This document shows, in pieces, positions 45,307 through 57,509 of a stretch of DNA of 64,000 nt; positions within the stretch are counted from its first letter, which is position 1; every line of letters starts with the position of its first letter. Position numbers and translations under genes: made by a program. Source of the DNA: Euryodendron excelsum (lineage: Eukaryota; Streptophyta; Magnoliopsida; Ericales; Pentaphylacaceae); the NCBI GenBank assembly GCA_033060915.1, contig CM065398.1, forward strand, positions 68,501-132,500. Direction: 5' to 3'. The notes under the pieces were generated by a model that was not told where the DNA came from, searched no databases, and was given only the letters and a program-made list of their open reading frames with translations.

Positions 45307-46471
45307 CTTGGTGATAAGTGCCAAAATATGTATAAATTAGGCCCTCTAAACTACACTTGTTAGGTTTTATCATTAGTTCCTTGTTACTTGTTTTGCTCTT
45401 TTCGGTATTTGTAGGTTGCGCTAGTTCGGTGTGCGAAATTTTGGACAACACGATGGTTTAAGTTCATGTTGGGGATAAAAGACGAAAAGTCCGGGATTTG
45501 AAGGAGTTGATTTGCAAGAGCATTTGAGGTTAAAGGGCCAAGAGTGCAATTAGGAAAGTCCAATTCACTTTGGATTGGAATACACGGCTGGAACGAATTT
45601 TGACAAAGAAAAAGAGGAATGAAAATAAGAAAGGAAAAACAAAGAAAAATGAAATTAAAAAAGGAGGAGGATTCCTTTTGGCAGGGGGCTCTGAAGGTGT
45701 GGCAGTGAGAAGGCAACAAGGGGGGATAACAAGCACAAAAGAAAAAGGGCGATCTCCATGGTTTCTTCATCAAAGACTATGGATTCTCCTAAAGTCATGA
45801 GCGGCTAAACCTTCTTTCTAGGGTGTAAACGAAACCGAATCCAAGTAACTTTTATTACGTTTTGATTCAAGGTTTAAATATTCAGATTACATCGTATAAC
45901 TCTTTTCCATGATTTTGACATTGATTGATTCATGTTTTAGTTTTAAATCCAAATCTGCTTTCTGTGATTGTGGGTGCACGGTTATGCGATTTATTTTCAC
46001 TGTTTTGCAATCATCAATTGAGATGGATTATGCCCAAGGTAGACGGATCGTGCTCATTCATTGAAGACAATTCGTGCTTGCCAAAGATATTCCATGCCCT
46101 TTTGTGATTGTGAATTTATTCTCTAGACGAATCGATTAAGGCTTGTAGTTTTGGCGATTCCCAAGTAATCTCAATAATTAAACCTAGGTCATTTACATAA
46201 TAGGGTTGTGAGGAGGAAGTAGAGTTGAACCCTAGACACTTTTTCTCATTGTTTCAAATCTTATTTTCAATCGTTATTTATTTATTTATTTAGAATTACA
46301 TTACAAAACTCAAAACCTCCTCTTATTTGAGTTAATTTAGGAATTGATTATGAGCAAACGTAACTCAGCTTTTCGGTCCCTGAGAACGATACCCGGCTTG
46401 CTACTATTCTCATGAGTGGTAATAAGTTTGATTTTTAAATTACTTTTTCAATTCTCTTTCGAGAGCGATCA

Positions 46472-46497
46472 AATTTTGATGCCGTTGTCGGGGACTA
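46472..46497 (+). other. Primer-binding site of the Athila-type element
   Basis: TTGATGCCGTTGTCGGGGA five bases after the LTR end; two substitutions from the canonical Athila site. Confidence 0.75.
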
Positions 46498-48497
46498 AAG
46501 CACGGTTGCTTTGTTTTTGTTATTGATTCTTATTTTAATTCATAGTTAGGATTTAATTTCTTAGACTTTTGATCTTTATTTTTCCTATAGTGTTATAAGC
46601 AGGGAATTGAAGTTTGCAGTGCACAGAAGCATTTGAAAGGAGGAAGCATTCAGAGTTTCACGGGTCATTCTTCATTCGTCTGATCACTGTGGTTAAGCTT
46701 CTAGTTGGGGGGCACAGCTCTCCTTGCCAACTACTGTGACTGTGTGCCGTGTACTTCAGTCAGGCCGTCTTCCTTCCCTCTTTATTTTTGTTTCTCCACT
46801 CTTATTTTGCCAATGAGGGCATTGTCATATTTCAGTTGGGAGGAAATTGCAAAAAAATAAAAAATAAAAATAAAAGGGGGTGCACTGTTCTTGTCAATGT
46901 GTGGTATAGTTGAGCAGACGTGGTGAATTCTATACCTTAGTGATGTTTCTTAGCTCTTTACGCTAGCCTTTGAGTAAGCTGTTCTATAGCAAATGTTGTG
47001 TTGGAAATTACTTACACTTCATTGTTAGCCACGCGCATTTTGAGTCTTGGTTGAAGAGTGGGTGTGCCTTGAAAACCTTGAAGACACTAGTGGAGGCTAT
47101 AACCCATGTGAGCTTTAGAGCCATTGTTTCTTGTTGAGGGTTTATATATGCTTACTCTTATTGATAAATTTTGTTGATAGCATACAGTATCTGCTATTTA
47201 GTCTCATTGATCCTTTGCTTTGGTTGAATATCATGATTTGCGATTGAGTGCCACATCATTGCTATCTAAGAGTTGAGAAGTTTGAGACTTGTGCCATGCG
47301 TGGGAAATGATTTTAGGCCATCTTTGATAATTTGAGCTTGTTCGTTTCTTTCTCTATACACTTTCCCTGGTTCGCCAAATTGAGCCTTTTATGGTGTGGC
47401 CTTCTTTCTTAAGCTCCACCATTTAAATGTTTTGAGATAGGTGGTTTATTTAGGTGGTTGTAAAGAAGCACATGAAGTGGGAGAGATTATGAGATATGCA
47501 GATTTGAGCTGTGAAAAAAAAATGGAGTTTTTCTGTGAAAAAAAAAAGAAAATTTTTTTTTCTCAATATGTGAATAATTGAACTTCATTTGAAAAAGAAA
47601 AACAATGAACGGAAAGGGTGGTATTCAAAGTAAAGAGGAGGTGTGGGGATTTTATGGAGGCGCGAATTGAGTGGCATTACCTTAGTGGGTGATTTGTTTG
47701 ATTTACCTATTCTCAAAACACTTCCAGTCCCATACCCTTCTACAGTCTTCCCTTGCCCGATGTCACAACCGAAATAAAAGTCCTATTTGATCTTAGGCAT
47801 GGTATGAGTTGAGTAACCATGGTTGAAAGATGTGATGATGTGGTATCTTGCATTGCTTTCATGATGTTTGGCATTCTTTCCATGAGGCCATGAGTCCACT
47901 TTATAAAGCGTCCTTACGAGTCATAAGTCATGTGCATAATACTTTGTTTGTTGAATACATAACTTCCCATTGCACATGACATGAGAGAACATAAATTGCA
48001 CCAGTCTCCAAGTGTTTTTATTCATTGAGTTAATGACTTGGTGAGGTTTGAAGTCGAGGCTTTAGTTTGATAGGAATTTGGGGTGCACTTTGTTCTGAAG
48101 TTAGGGTTCTTAATCATGTTAGCTATATCTTCACACACTCCGCACTTTTATGCCATGGAATGTCTTTACCAATTGATAGTTTATTGAACTCTACTTGCAT
48201 TTTCTGTCAATGTATTGGACTTCGTGACTTGAGCTGCTATGCTATGTGTTGGGGGAATTAGTGTGTTTCTTTGTTTGAATGGGAGAAAACTTGAGATGTT
48301 TGTGGGTGTCATCGTTGGAAAACCTCACGAGACTTCACTCATCCTACTAGAGGCACCTAGGGGTCTAAAAGGCTTGTTGTATACGCTCAATGCAATCGTG
48401 GGTCCTACGAAAGTGGCTAGTTTAGTTTATATTAGTATTAGTTCAGGATAGGTTAATAATAATAAGGTTTAGCTTTGCTCGAGGACTAGCAAAGTGT
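46498..48497. other. Internal region of the Athila-type element, non-coding
   Basis: No ORF above 70 codons and no gag/pol motif. Contains purine-rich GTTGGGGGGCAC (about 46706), an A-rich tract (46850-46880) and short ORFs (48067-48451) without recognisable similarity. Confidence 0.65.
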
Positions 48498-48510
48498 AAG
48501 TTGGGGGGAG
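48498..48510 (+). other. Polypurine tract of the Athila-type element
   Basis: AAGTTGGGGGGAG directly before the right LTR. Confidence 0.8.
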
Positions 48511-49674
48511 TGATAAGTGCCAAAATATGTATAAATTAGGCCCTCTAAACTACACTTGTTAGGTTTTATCATTAGTTCCTTGTTACTTGTTTTGCTCTTT
48601 TCGGTGTTTGTAGGTTGCGCGAGTTCGGTATGCGAAATTTTGGACAACACGATGGTTTAAGTCCATGTTGGGGATAAAAGACGAAAAGTCCAGGATTTGA
48701 AGGAGTTGATTTGCAAGAGCATTTGAAGTTGAAAGGCCAAGAGTGCAATTAGGGAAGTCCAATTCACTTTGGATTGGAATACACGGCTGGAACGAATTTT
48801 GACAAAGAAAAAGAGGAATGAAAATACGAAAAGAAAAACAAAGAAAAAGGAAATCAAAAAAGGAGGAGGATTCCTTTTGGCAGGGGGCTCTGGAGGTGTG
48901 GCGGTGAGAAGGCAACAAGGGGGGATAACAAGCACAAAGGAAAAGGGCAATCTCCATGGTTTCTTCATCAAAGACTATGGATTCTCCTAAAGTCATGAGC
49001 GGCTAAACCTTCTTTCTAGGATGTAAACGAAATCGAATCCAAGTACCTTTTATTACGTTTTGATTCAAGGGTTAAATATTCAGATTACATCGTATAACTC
49101 TTTTTCATAATTTTGACATTGATTGATTCATATTTTAGTTTTAAATCCAAATCTGCTTTCTGTGATTGTGGGTGCACGGTTATGCGATTTATTTTCACCG
49201 TTTTGCAATCATCAATTGAGATGGATTATGCCCAAGGTAGACGAATCGTGCTCATTCATTGAAGACAATTCGTGCTTGCCAAAGATATTCCATGCCCTTT
49301 TGTGATTGTGAATTTATTCTCTAGACGAATCGATTAAGGCTTGTAGTTTTGGCAATTTCCAAGTAATCTGAATAATTAAACCTAGGTCATTTACATAATA
49401 GGGTTGTGAAGAGGAAGTGGAGTTGAACCCTAGACATTTTCTCTCATTGTTTCAAATCTTATTTTCAATCGTTTTTTATTTATTTATTTAGAATTACATT
49501 ACAAAACTCAAAACCTCCTCTTATTTGAGTTAATTTAAGAATTGATTACAAACAAACGTAACTCAGCCTTTCGGTCCCTGAGAACGATACCCAACTTACT
49601 ACTATTCTCATGAATGGTAATAAGTTTGATTTTTAAATTACTTTTTCAATCCTCTTTCGTGAGCGATCACTTGG

Positions 49675-51470
49675 GTTGACTGTTTCTTATTGAATTCACT
49701 TGCTTTTGCTCAGGAACTATACCGTTCTAATGATTGACTGCCAAAGAACAACAAGGCATGTCTGTGATCAATAGTTAAGCATGAATGATAACTGCTATAT
49801 AGATGAGCTATCGAGTCCCTCATATATGCTTAAATGTGAATGGTGATTGAAACTTTATAATTACTACTACAACTTTCTACTTTTTTATTTTTAATTTCAT
49901 TTTCTTCGCTATGATATGTTTGATATCTAATGGATGTTATGTTCTTCATTGACCAAATTGAAAAAGGCTCGCTCACTTCTAAACTCAAACTGGAGCGCTA
50001 TTTAATTTCCTCTTAATGTTGAACTCAATGATACGACCTTCACTATGAAACGTGTAGGGAATGGAAGATAAAAGCATATTTTCAGGTTATCTTTTTCTTA
50101 GACACTGTAAAAGACTTCCTTTCCTTTGAGTTGGACAATGTATATTTTCTTGTCTATATTAGTCGTCTTAATTGTGGAGAAATATTTCTCTCCTTTTGTG
50201 TTTGTGCTCACTTTTGACTCCCTGTGAGCTGTTTCATGACCTGACTTTTTCGGAGGGTCAGCAGGACATGAGAACCTCAGCTCATTCATCAAAATAAAAA
50301 CATACATGTGGTTACAGTTGGATGTAATTTGAGGGTGGCTTTGATTATATTTTTGCTTAACTATTTTTCTGATCATGCTGGTAATTAAAAGTTCTGTTGC
50401 ATTCTTTTGTGTGTACACAGTTCAAATGGCTATGTAATCCGCATAAACAAAAACTGCACGGGCCATGTCAATGGATAGTTATTGTCTTATATGTAGTACT
50501 AGCGTGCACAACCAACCGATAGAACCGAGACCCGAACATACCCTATCATTTCGGTTCAGTTCTGAACTACTTTGGTTCGGTCTTAGTTCTATTTTTCAAG
50601 AACCGATGAGATCGGTTAAATTCTCATTTCATGGTGTGTAACCCGACCTGAGGAACCGACCCAAAGAAAACCGATTGTGGAACCAACCTTCATGAAAACA
50701 AGTTGTGTTCTTCAAAATATAAGGCTGGGCCAGTCACAAATCACGCTGCATTTCCTTGCAAAATAGAAAGCCTAACATATAAAGCAGCAAAATAAATTGT
50801 GCATCCGATGTGGGACAACTTCTCTGTCTATATCTCTTGCCTAGCACAGCCCTCTTGCTGGTTGGAGGATTACTCAAATTCAGTAGCAAAATGTTAAGCA
50901 TCAGCAAAGAAGTAAAAATTGCATGACCAAAATGCATCTAAAATATAAAAATGAAGGGAACTTTAAGTGCATTCCTAGACTCAAACTCATTTAATATGGA
51001 GAAAAAAGTGCCACAATGATGGTGGTAAGATAATGTGCACTGACAGAAACTGGGTTTCCATGGATCTACTCTATGGGAAGTTGCAACTCGTGGTGTGTAC
51101 ACATGAGGACAGCCTTACCTCTTCCGTTGCTTTACTACCTTTGTTCAGCGAAGCAATTGCTAAAATCACCATGACAGATCTATATATAGATATATACATA
51201 TTGCAAACTTTTTTTTCACAGGAGGCAAACAAGCACACTCACACAATAAATGAAACCGTTTTTAGGAACTTCATGAAACTTCATGGTTTCATGAAACGTC
51301 ATGAAACCACAATGCAAACTTCATGAAACCATTTTTAGGAAACTTCACACAATAAATGAGTGTGTATACGTACACGGTACACCCCCTTGCTAAGAAAGTG
51401 ATGGGTAATTTCAATTGCAAGCTTCAGAAATTTGTTCTTGGAAGCTTCTTCACACATAAAATATTGGAAG

Positions 51471-51532
<62 letters not shown>

Positions 51533-51825
51533 TTATAACCTAAGCAAAAAGAAGAGGCTCAATATCAAGCCTTGAAATCCTAAGGCACCCCCCAATCATG
51601 TGAATTGGAGGAACCAATTAGTTTATTAGATATTGCTTCAGCTTTCTATGTGATACAAGCTCTAAGGAATTTCGCTCCTGATGGAAAGAGAGTTGTTTGA
51701 CGATCTCTTCCTCCTCTTTGGTAGAGAGAGAATTTTTGTTGCCGTCCCACTTGAAGCAAAACAAGAGCTTGCATTGCTTTTTTGCATGTATCCCGCTAAA
51801 GCTTTCCTTCATCTATTTGCTATAT
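49675..51825. other. Intervening sequence without a supported gene
   Basis: Contains an acceptor-like TTTTGCTCAG at about 49713 and a block rich in CCGA/GGTTCGGT words (50510-50690) that looks like the end of a hAT-type element. Repeated CTTCATGAAAC words lie at 51265-51345, and there is an AT/GT microsatellite. The ORF 51618-51812 (minus) has no recognised domain. Confidence 0.4.
51471..51530 (+). repeat. (AT)n(GT)n microsatellite
   Basis: About 14 AT units followed by 16 GT units. Confidence 0.95.
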
Positions 51826-52186
51826 AATAGTGTTGTGTTAGAAATTAAATACACACTCACAAACAATGAATTGGAGAAAGAAATTTCACTATTTATAGAG
51901 AGAAAAATAGAGGAGGAGGAGGAGGAGGAGGAGGCTCAACTCTCTCTCTACTCAACTACAACTCTTACAAAAAACTCTCTTTGCTTGCTTAATCGATCTC
52001 TCCCTTACCTCAACCCTCTATTTATAGGAGAGGGGAGATCCAAGTGGTAGCCACCAATCTTGATAAACGGTGGTCGTTGGCCGGCAAGGTTGACGACGTG
52101 TAGGCGGTGGTCGAAGGTCCTTTGTCAACTTTTGTAAGTGGTTTGCCTTCTCGAAGGTCTAGCACCTAGCGGGTATGAACCCATCA

Positions 52187-52203
52187 ATTCTCCCCTTTCA
52201 TAT
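52187..52203 (-). other. Polypurine tract of the Tork-like element
   Basis: Minus strand GATATGAAAGGGGAGAAT directly before the 3' LTR. Confidence 0.8.
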
Positions 52204-52269
52204 CCATTAGAAGAGAACGCAATCTGACGTCATTCAGTTAGCGTCCATTTCGACTATGTCTCTACATAG

Positions 52270-53700
52270 CTCGAGCTTCTTACGAATAACCACCTTTGTT
52301 AACATGTCTGCTGGATCTCTTTTGTGTGAATCTTCTTAAACTTCAACAACTGTTGATCCATCACCTCGCATATCCAATGATAGCGAATATCAATGTGATT
52401 GGTACGGGAATGGTACATTGAATTTTTGCTCAAATCCAGAGCACTCTGACTATCACAATGTACTGTGTATTCCTTTTGCCTGATTCTCAGTTCTTGGAGA
52501 AACCGCTTTACCCACAATATTTCCTTTCCAGCTTCCGCTGCGGTGATATATTCTACCTTCATTGTAGATAAAGTCACACGCTTCTGCAGTTTGGACTGCC
52601 ATGATACGGGTCCCCCCGCGAAGGTGTAAAGGAATCTTGATGCAGATTTCCTACCATCAAGATCACCGGCCATATCTGAATCTGTATAGCCTTCCAAGAC
52701 TGGTTCAGCTCCCCCAAAACACAAGCATAGCTTTGTCGTACCTTTTAGGTATCTGAGAATCCACTTGATAGTTTCCCAATGCTCTTTCCCCAGGTTGGAG
52801 AGAAATCTGCTCATAATACCTACAACGTGAGCAATATCTACCCTTGTACATACTATTGCACACATCAGACTGCCTACTGCTAAATAGTAGGAGACTGTTT
52901 CCATTTCTTCCATCTCAATCTTCAAGGAGGGACACAAACTCTTGCTCAGCTTGAAGTGATTAGCCAGTGGAGTATTGACTGGCTTGACATTTCTTATGTT
53001 AAACCTTCTGATCACCCGTTCAACGTACTTTTCTTATGATAGCCATAACTTCTTGGCTTCCCTATCATAAACAATCTACATGCCCAAAATCTGCTGAGCA
53101 AGGCCTATGTCTTTCATATAAAAGGATTGAGATAACTCCTTCTTCAGCTTGTTAATCTTGGTAGCATCCTGTTCAATGATTAACATGTCATCAACTTAGA
53201 GAATAAGTGTCACAAAGCTACCATTCGAGAATCTCTGAATGTACATGCACTGGTCTACAGCAGTCCTATTATAACCATGACCCACCATGAATGAGTCAAC
53301 CTTCTTGTACCATTGTCTCGGAGCTACTTCAGGCCGTAGAGACTCTTCTTCAACTTGTAGACCAAGTGTTCTTTCTCGGGAGCTTCAAACCCTTGTGGCC
53401 GCTCAATGTATATCTTTTTCTTTAAATCTCCATGGAGAAAAGCTGTCTTGACATCCATCTATTCAAGCTCCAAGTTCAAGCTGGCTACCATTTCGAGTAT
53501 AACTCGAATTGATGTCATCTTCACTACTGGTAAGAAAATCTCGTTAAAGTCAACTCCTTTATTCTGTTGAAATCCTTTGATGACCAATCGAGCCTTATAC
53601 CTGACTAGCTTTCCATTATCATATTTCTTCAGTTTGAAAACCCACTTGTTTCTTAAGACTTTTCTTCCTTTGGAAAGCCTTTCCAAATCATAGGTCTAAT
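52270..53700 (-). pseudogene. pol: Reverse transcriptase-RNase H part of the Tork-like pol
   Basis: Starts with KGRKVLRNKWVFKLKKYDNG and KARLVIKGFQQNKGVDFNEIF (53690-53500), the usual copia RT opening. After shifts come the FLHGDL/YGLK blocks (about 53450-53330). The catalytic YVDD site reads stop-VDDMLI, with TAA at 53197-53199 in place of Tyr. RNase H (52299-53015) is the best preserved part: TDSDMAGD (Asp 112 of that ORF), VEYITAAEAGKE (Glu 155) and VHCDSQSALDLSKN (Asp 188) keep the acidic residues. RT copies element RNA and RNase H removes it; with the active-site stop this copy is dead. Confidence 0.85.
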
Positions 53701-54048
53701 TCTTGTGCAAGGAACTCATCTCTTCTTGCATGGCTTCCATCCACTTACCTTTGTCTGGATGGGTCTATGCTTCGTTGAAGTCCTATGGCTCCCCCTCATC
53801 AATGAGCATGTTGTAGTTTGATTGTGGATATCTAGTCAACGAAATCAGGACACAGCCTCTTGCAGATCTCCTTGGCTAAGGCTCGTTAATATGGGGACGT
53901 ACCTCACCAATTGGCTATGAAAGTTCTTCTACTTCTGGTGGAGGGGGTTGTTGCTCCCCTTGCTTAACACCATCTTCTTCTTCATCTTCTGAAATTGCCT
54001 CCTCCATTCGAGTATCTGTGCTGAACTGGACTGGTGATGCATTTAGAG

Positions 54049-54945
54049 TCATGTCAGGAGCACGGGAACTGGAACCACTAGACTTAGTTGGTTCCTCATA
54101 AAACTAGTTTTCTTGGAACACAACGTCCCTACTTTTGATGACATTCTTTGTTGCTGGATCCTATAGTTTGTATCCATACTCTTCATCTCCATAACAATGA
54201 AGATGCATGGAATGAACTTCATGTCGAGCTTCTGTCTCTGCTCCTTCGATACGTGTGCAAAAACCTTGCACCCAAACACTCTCAGGTGAGAGTAGAAGAC
54301 ATCCTTCTTGCTAGTCCACACTATCTCCAGAACTTCGAACTTCAACGGCACTAATGGTGATCTATTGATCAGGTAGCAGATAACACGAATAGTTTCACCG
54401 TAGAATAGCTTTGGCAGATTAGCCATACTGAGCATACATGGGGTTCTTTCCACAATGGTCTGGTTCATCCTTTTGGCTACTCCATTATGCTGTGGGGTGC
54501 ATGGGACCATCTTCTCATGGCGGATACCGCGTTCTGAGCAGCATGCCTTGAACTCCTTGGATGTGTACTCACCTCCATTTTTTGTCTGGAGGCACTTTAA
54601 CTTCTTGCCAGTCTCCCTTTTCACCATAGCGTGGAAGATCTTGAAGTACTCAAGTACCTGATTCTTGGTCTTCAGAAAATACACCCACACCTTCCGTAAA
54701 ACATCATTTATGAAGGTAACAAAATACCTGTTACCGCCCAATGACTCCTCTTCAATGGAACCACAAACATCAGAGTGTATCAAACTCAATAACTCTAATC
54801 TTCTTCGTGTGGAGCAATTGAACGAGACGCGATGTTGCTTGCCAAATAGGCAATGCTCGCAGGGGTTTAGTGCAAGCTCCTTGTTTGCTGGAATGAGAGC
54901 CTTCTTCATCGACCAATGACTCCTCTTCAATGGAACCACAAACAT
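54049..54945 (-). pseudogene. pol: Integrase part of the Tork-like pol
   Basis: A 298-codon open frame. It shows CEHCLFGKQHR (end of the zinc-binding region) and HSDVCG with the first catalytic Asp (residue 59). LQTKNGGEYTS has Lys (122) where the second Asp belongs, and NGVAKRMNQTIVE has Lys (158) where the catalytic Glu belongs. The 122-158 spacing is the expected DD35E distance. Integrase inserts element cDNA into the genome; two of three catalytic residues are lost. The zinc-region side is duplicated just upstream (54738-55082). Confidence 0.87.
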
Positions 54946-55082
54946 CAGAGTGTACCAAACTCAATAACTCTAATCTTCTTCGTGTGGAGCAATTGAACGA
55001 GACGCGATGTTGCTTGCCAAATAGGCAATGCTCGCAGGTAGTGCAAGCTCCTTGTTTGCTGGAATGAGAGCCTTCTTCACCA
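54738..55082 (-). repeat. 175-bp tandem duplication inside the integrase region
   Basis: CCAATGACTCCTCTTCAATG starts at 54738 and again at 54913, an offset of 175 bases. The second copy has a five-base deletion (GCAGGTAGTGC against GCAGGGGTTTAGTGC). It repeats the HSDVCGSIEEES / CEHCLFGKQHR coding segment, an event after the element's active life. Confidence 0.9.
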
Positions 55083-55309
55083 GCGTGAATAACCCTTTCT
55101 CTCCCATGTCGCCAAGTCTTTTATGCTATAGATTTGATGACGCCTCATCTTCAACTGCATTGAGGTTGCCTGAACAGACCTTCATATGGGTTCTGTACGG
55201 CATGCCGCAAATATGCCCCTAGGGAATAACTAGGGCACCTTTTGACAGCTTCCAAGTGCCATTGCTGAAGTGGTTGTCATAACCTTGTTGATCAAGGGCT
55301 ATCCCAGAA

Positions 55310-55600
55310 ATAAGATTGAGCTAGAGGTTGGGCACATGTCTGACGTCCTTCAACACCATCGTGAAGCCATTATTTGTCTGAATTTGAACATCACCAATTT
55401 TCATAATCTTTGATGAACTGGTGTTCCCCATTCTCACAGTTCTAAAGTCTCCAGCTTTGTACATTATGAAAAACTCGCTGTGGGGAATGGCGTGGTAGGA
55501 GGCTGTTGTGTTTACCACCCATTCAGAATCCTGGCTGGCAATGTGGAGGCATGTCTTTTCTCCTACGAAGAGTACTGCGACATCTCCCTTAATGGTGACT
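55310..55600 (-). pseudogene. pol: Protease/GAG-pre-integrase part of the Tork-like element
   Basis: The frame 55321-55518 begins VNTTASYHA, the copia protease active-site motif (normally VDT/S-GAS-type) with Asp changed to Asn. It continues SEFFIMYKAGDFRTVRMG ... VLKDVRHVPNL, the conserved downstream block. The protease would cut the Gag-Pol polyprotein; the Asn makes it inactive. Confidence 0.75.
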
Positions 55601-56470
55601 AAGGTGTCACCATCTCCTTTATTGTGCTGGTAATTGTCTTAACCTTTCTCCTTTTTAATTTTTGGTAGTCCTTCTTCGTGTGACTTTCAATGCCACAATG
55701 ATAGTAAGTAAACTTGCCATGTCCGTCACTAGATCTGCCAAGATCCTGTGACCTTCCTCTGCTTCTACTTCTGCCTCTTCCTCTACCTCTACCTCTACCT
55801 TTACCTCGGCCTTTATTATCTTCCTGAGGCTTGCCCCTGCTTTCTGTAGTGAGGGCATATAATTGCTTCATGCCAGCTTCCTTCTGTCTGGCTTCTTCAT
55901 TAAATAGGGTATCCTTGACCATTGCCATGGTGAGTTTGCCATTTGGAGCTAAGTTGCTAACGGACACCACTAACGTCTCCCAACTGTCTGTTAGAGAACT
56001 GAGAAGTAAGAGGGCTTGCTCTTCATTTTTTCATGGCAGTTCCACGGTTGCAAATTGGTTCACGTAGTTCTAAAACTAACTAGTGTGCTCGACAATTGAC
56101 GTACCACTCCTTAACTTCAAGTTGACAAATCGCTTCATCAAGAGAGCTTTGTTTCGAGCGGTTTTGGCTTGAAACATATTCTCTAGTTTCGTTTAGAGAG
56201 TACATGCATTTATTTCCTGGGTAACATAGTGGAATACACTATGGTCAATCCATTGTTTAATCAGACCGATAGTTTCTTGTATTTCTTTCTCCACTCTGCT
56301 TCTGTTATTTTCGTTGGTTTCACCCCCACTTCATCCAATGGATCAAATAAATCCCTACAGTTTAAGTAGTCCTTTATTCGAGACCGCCAAATGATGTAGT
56401 TCGAAGAGGTGAGCATGATCATAGCTCTTGAGTTGATATTGATGGCTCCACTATAAATTTACTCTCCAAT
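55599..56470 (-). pseudogene. gag: Gag of the Tork-like element
   Basis: The N-terminal side reads MIMLTSSNYIIWRSRIKDYL (about 56425-56360), the copia Gag opening. The exact start codon is unclear because the leader frame is broken. The C-terminal part (55599-55970) has an Arg/Gly-rich segment (GRGKGRGRGRGRGRSRSRG) and a zinc knuckle reading YYHCGIESHTKKDY, in which the first and last Cys have both become Tyr. RNA binding would be lost. Confidence 0.8.
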
Positions 56471-56993
56471 TGGCTTGTACAGTACTATAGAAGTAGAATT
56501 TGCCAAAATAGAGTGCACGGTTGCGTCTGAAACAGCACAAAATCTCAAGAAAGGCTTAACTAAAAATTTTAAATTTTTTAGAGGTCAAACTGCAATTTTT
56601 AGTAAGTTCTGGGGCTAAACTATAATTTTTAGAAACTTCTGGGGTAGAACTGTAATTTAAAAAAAACTTCTGGGTCCAAATTGTAATTTTTAAAAGTTTT
56701 GATGACGTGGTAGCAGCTGCTAACTGGGCGATGACATGATAGCTGACTAGGCGATGACATGGCAGTGATGATGTCAACTCGTCTTATCCAACACCGGTGA
56801 TGTCGCCGGCGTTGACTCACCGGAATAAAACTTTGACTAGCTTATACGGGCTCGTTTTAGCTTCGATTTCAATGAAGTTTATGCCGTTGAACTCATATCG
56901 ACGAGATGAACACACTAGTATGATCGAAACACGATTTAGGTAAATTTGATTTTTGGGTAGTGAGTAAAAAATTGCTCCAGCGACTCTAACTTT

Positions 56994-57005
56994 GCTTTGA
57001 TACCA
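56994..57005 (-). other. Primer-binding site of the Tork-like element
   Basis: Minus strand TGGTATCAAAGC, one mismatch from the initiator-Met site TGGTATCAGAGC, two bases after the 5' LTR. Confidence 0.88.
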
Positions 57006-57509
57006 CTTATTGTGTCAGAAATCAAATACACACTCACAAATAATGAATTGGAGGAAGAAATTTCACTATTTATGGATAGAAAAATAGAGGATGAGGATGA
57101 GGAGGGGGCTCAGCTCTCTCTTTCTACTCAACTACAACTCTTACAAAAAAGTCTTTTTGCTTGCTCAACCGATCTCTCCCTCACTTCAACCCTCTATTTA
57201 TAGGGGAGGGGAGATCCAAGTGGTAGCCACCACCTTGACAAATGGTGGTTGTTGACCGGCAAGGTTGATGACGTGTGGGTGATGGTCGAAGGTCTTTCGT
57301 CAACTTTGGTAGGTGGCCGGCTTCTCGAAGATTCGGTGGCTGGTGGGTATGAACCCATCAAATAGCCTCTGTTGGGGGTGTGCCCTTAGCGGACCAAAAT
57401 TTATGGGACACAGTGGGCTGGAGCTCAAAATTGAAATAGTTTATAAAATTTTTGAGTTGAAAAGAACAAACTGAATCGATTTTGAAGAATTGATAAAGAT
57501 TGGTTTGGT

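Larger units (their letters stand above)
45307..49674 (+). mobile_element. Non-autonomous Athila-type LTR retrotransposon, target duplication CTTGG
   Basis: LTRs at 45312-46471 (1160 bases) and 48511-49669 (1159 bases) begin TGATAAGTGCCAAAATATG and end GAGCGATCA. By eye they are nearly identical. The flanks are CTTGG on both sides. After the left LTR comes TTGATGCCGTTGTCGGGGA, close to the Athila primer site TTGGCGCCGTTGCCGGGGA. Before the right LTR stands GCTCGAGGACTAGC...AAGTTGGGGGGAG, the characteristic Athila 3' end. The 2-kb internal region lacks gag and pol, so movement would have needed a partner element. Confidence 0.9.
51826..57365 (-). mobile_element. Full-length Tork/Tnt1-like Ty1/copia element, target duplication AATAG
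   Basis: LTRs lie at 51831-52186 (3' LTR) and 57008-57360 (5' LTR), 5530 bases in all. The left starts TGTTGTGTTAGAAATT; the right starts TATTGTGTCAGAAATC, TG having become TA. Both end ACCCATCA. Flanks are AATAG on both sides (51826-51830 and 57361-57365). Minus-strand order is 5' LTR, primer site, gag, protease, integrase, RT, RNase H, polypurine tract, 3' LTR, the copia order. Both LTRs carry a minus-strand TATAAATA (57195-57202 and 52019-52026). The coding region is broken by stops, shifts and a 175-base tandem duplication. Confidence 0.93.

Noticed and set aside
45570..45800. Lys-rich ORF repeated at 48769-48990, and Phe/Ser-rich ORFs opposite (45384-45773, 48583-48996)
   Set aside because: They lie in the two LTRs of the Athila-type element and are repeated only because the LTRs are; no domain was recognised.
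51618..51812. 64-codon minus-strand ORF beside the Tork-like element
   Set aside because: No recognisable similarity; length is compatible with chance in this composition.
54148..54919. Plus-strand ORFs opposite the integrase
   Set aside because: Shadows of the integrase frame on the other strand.
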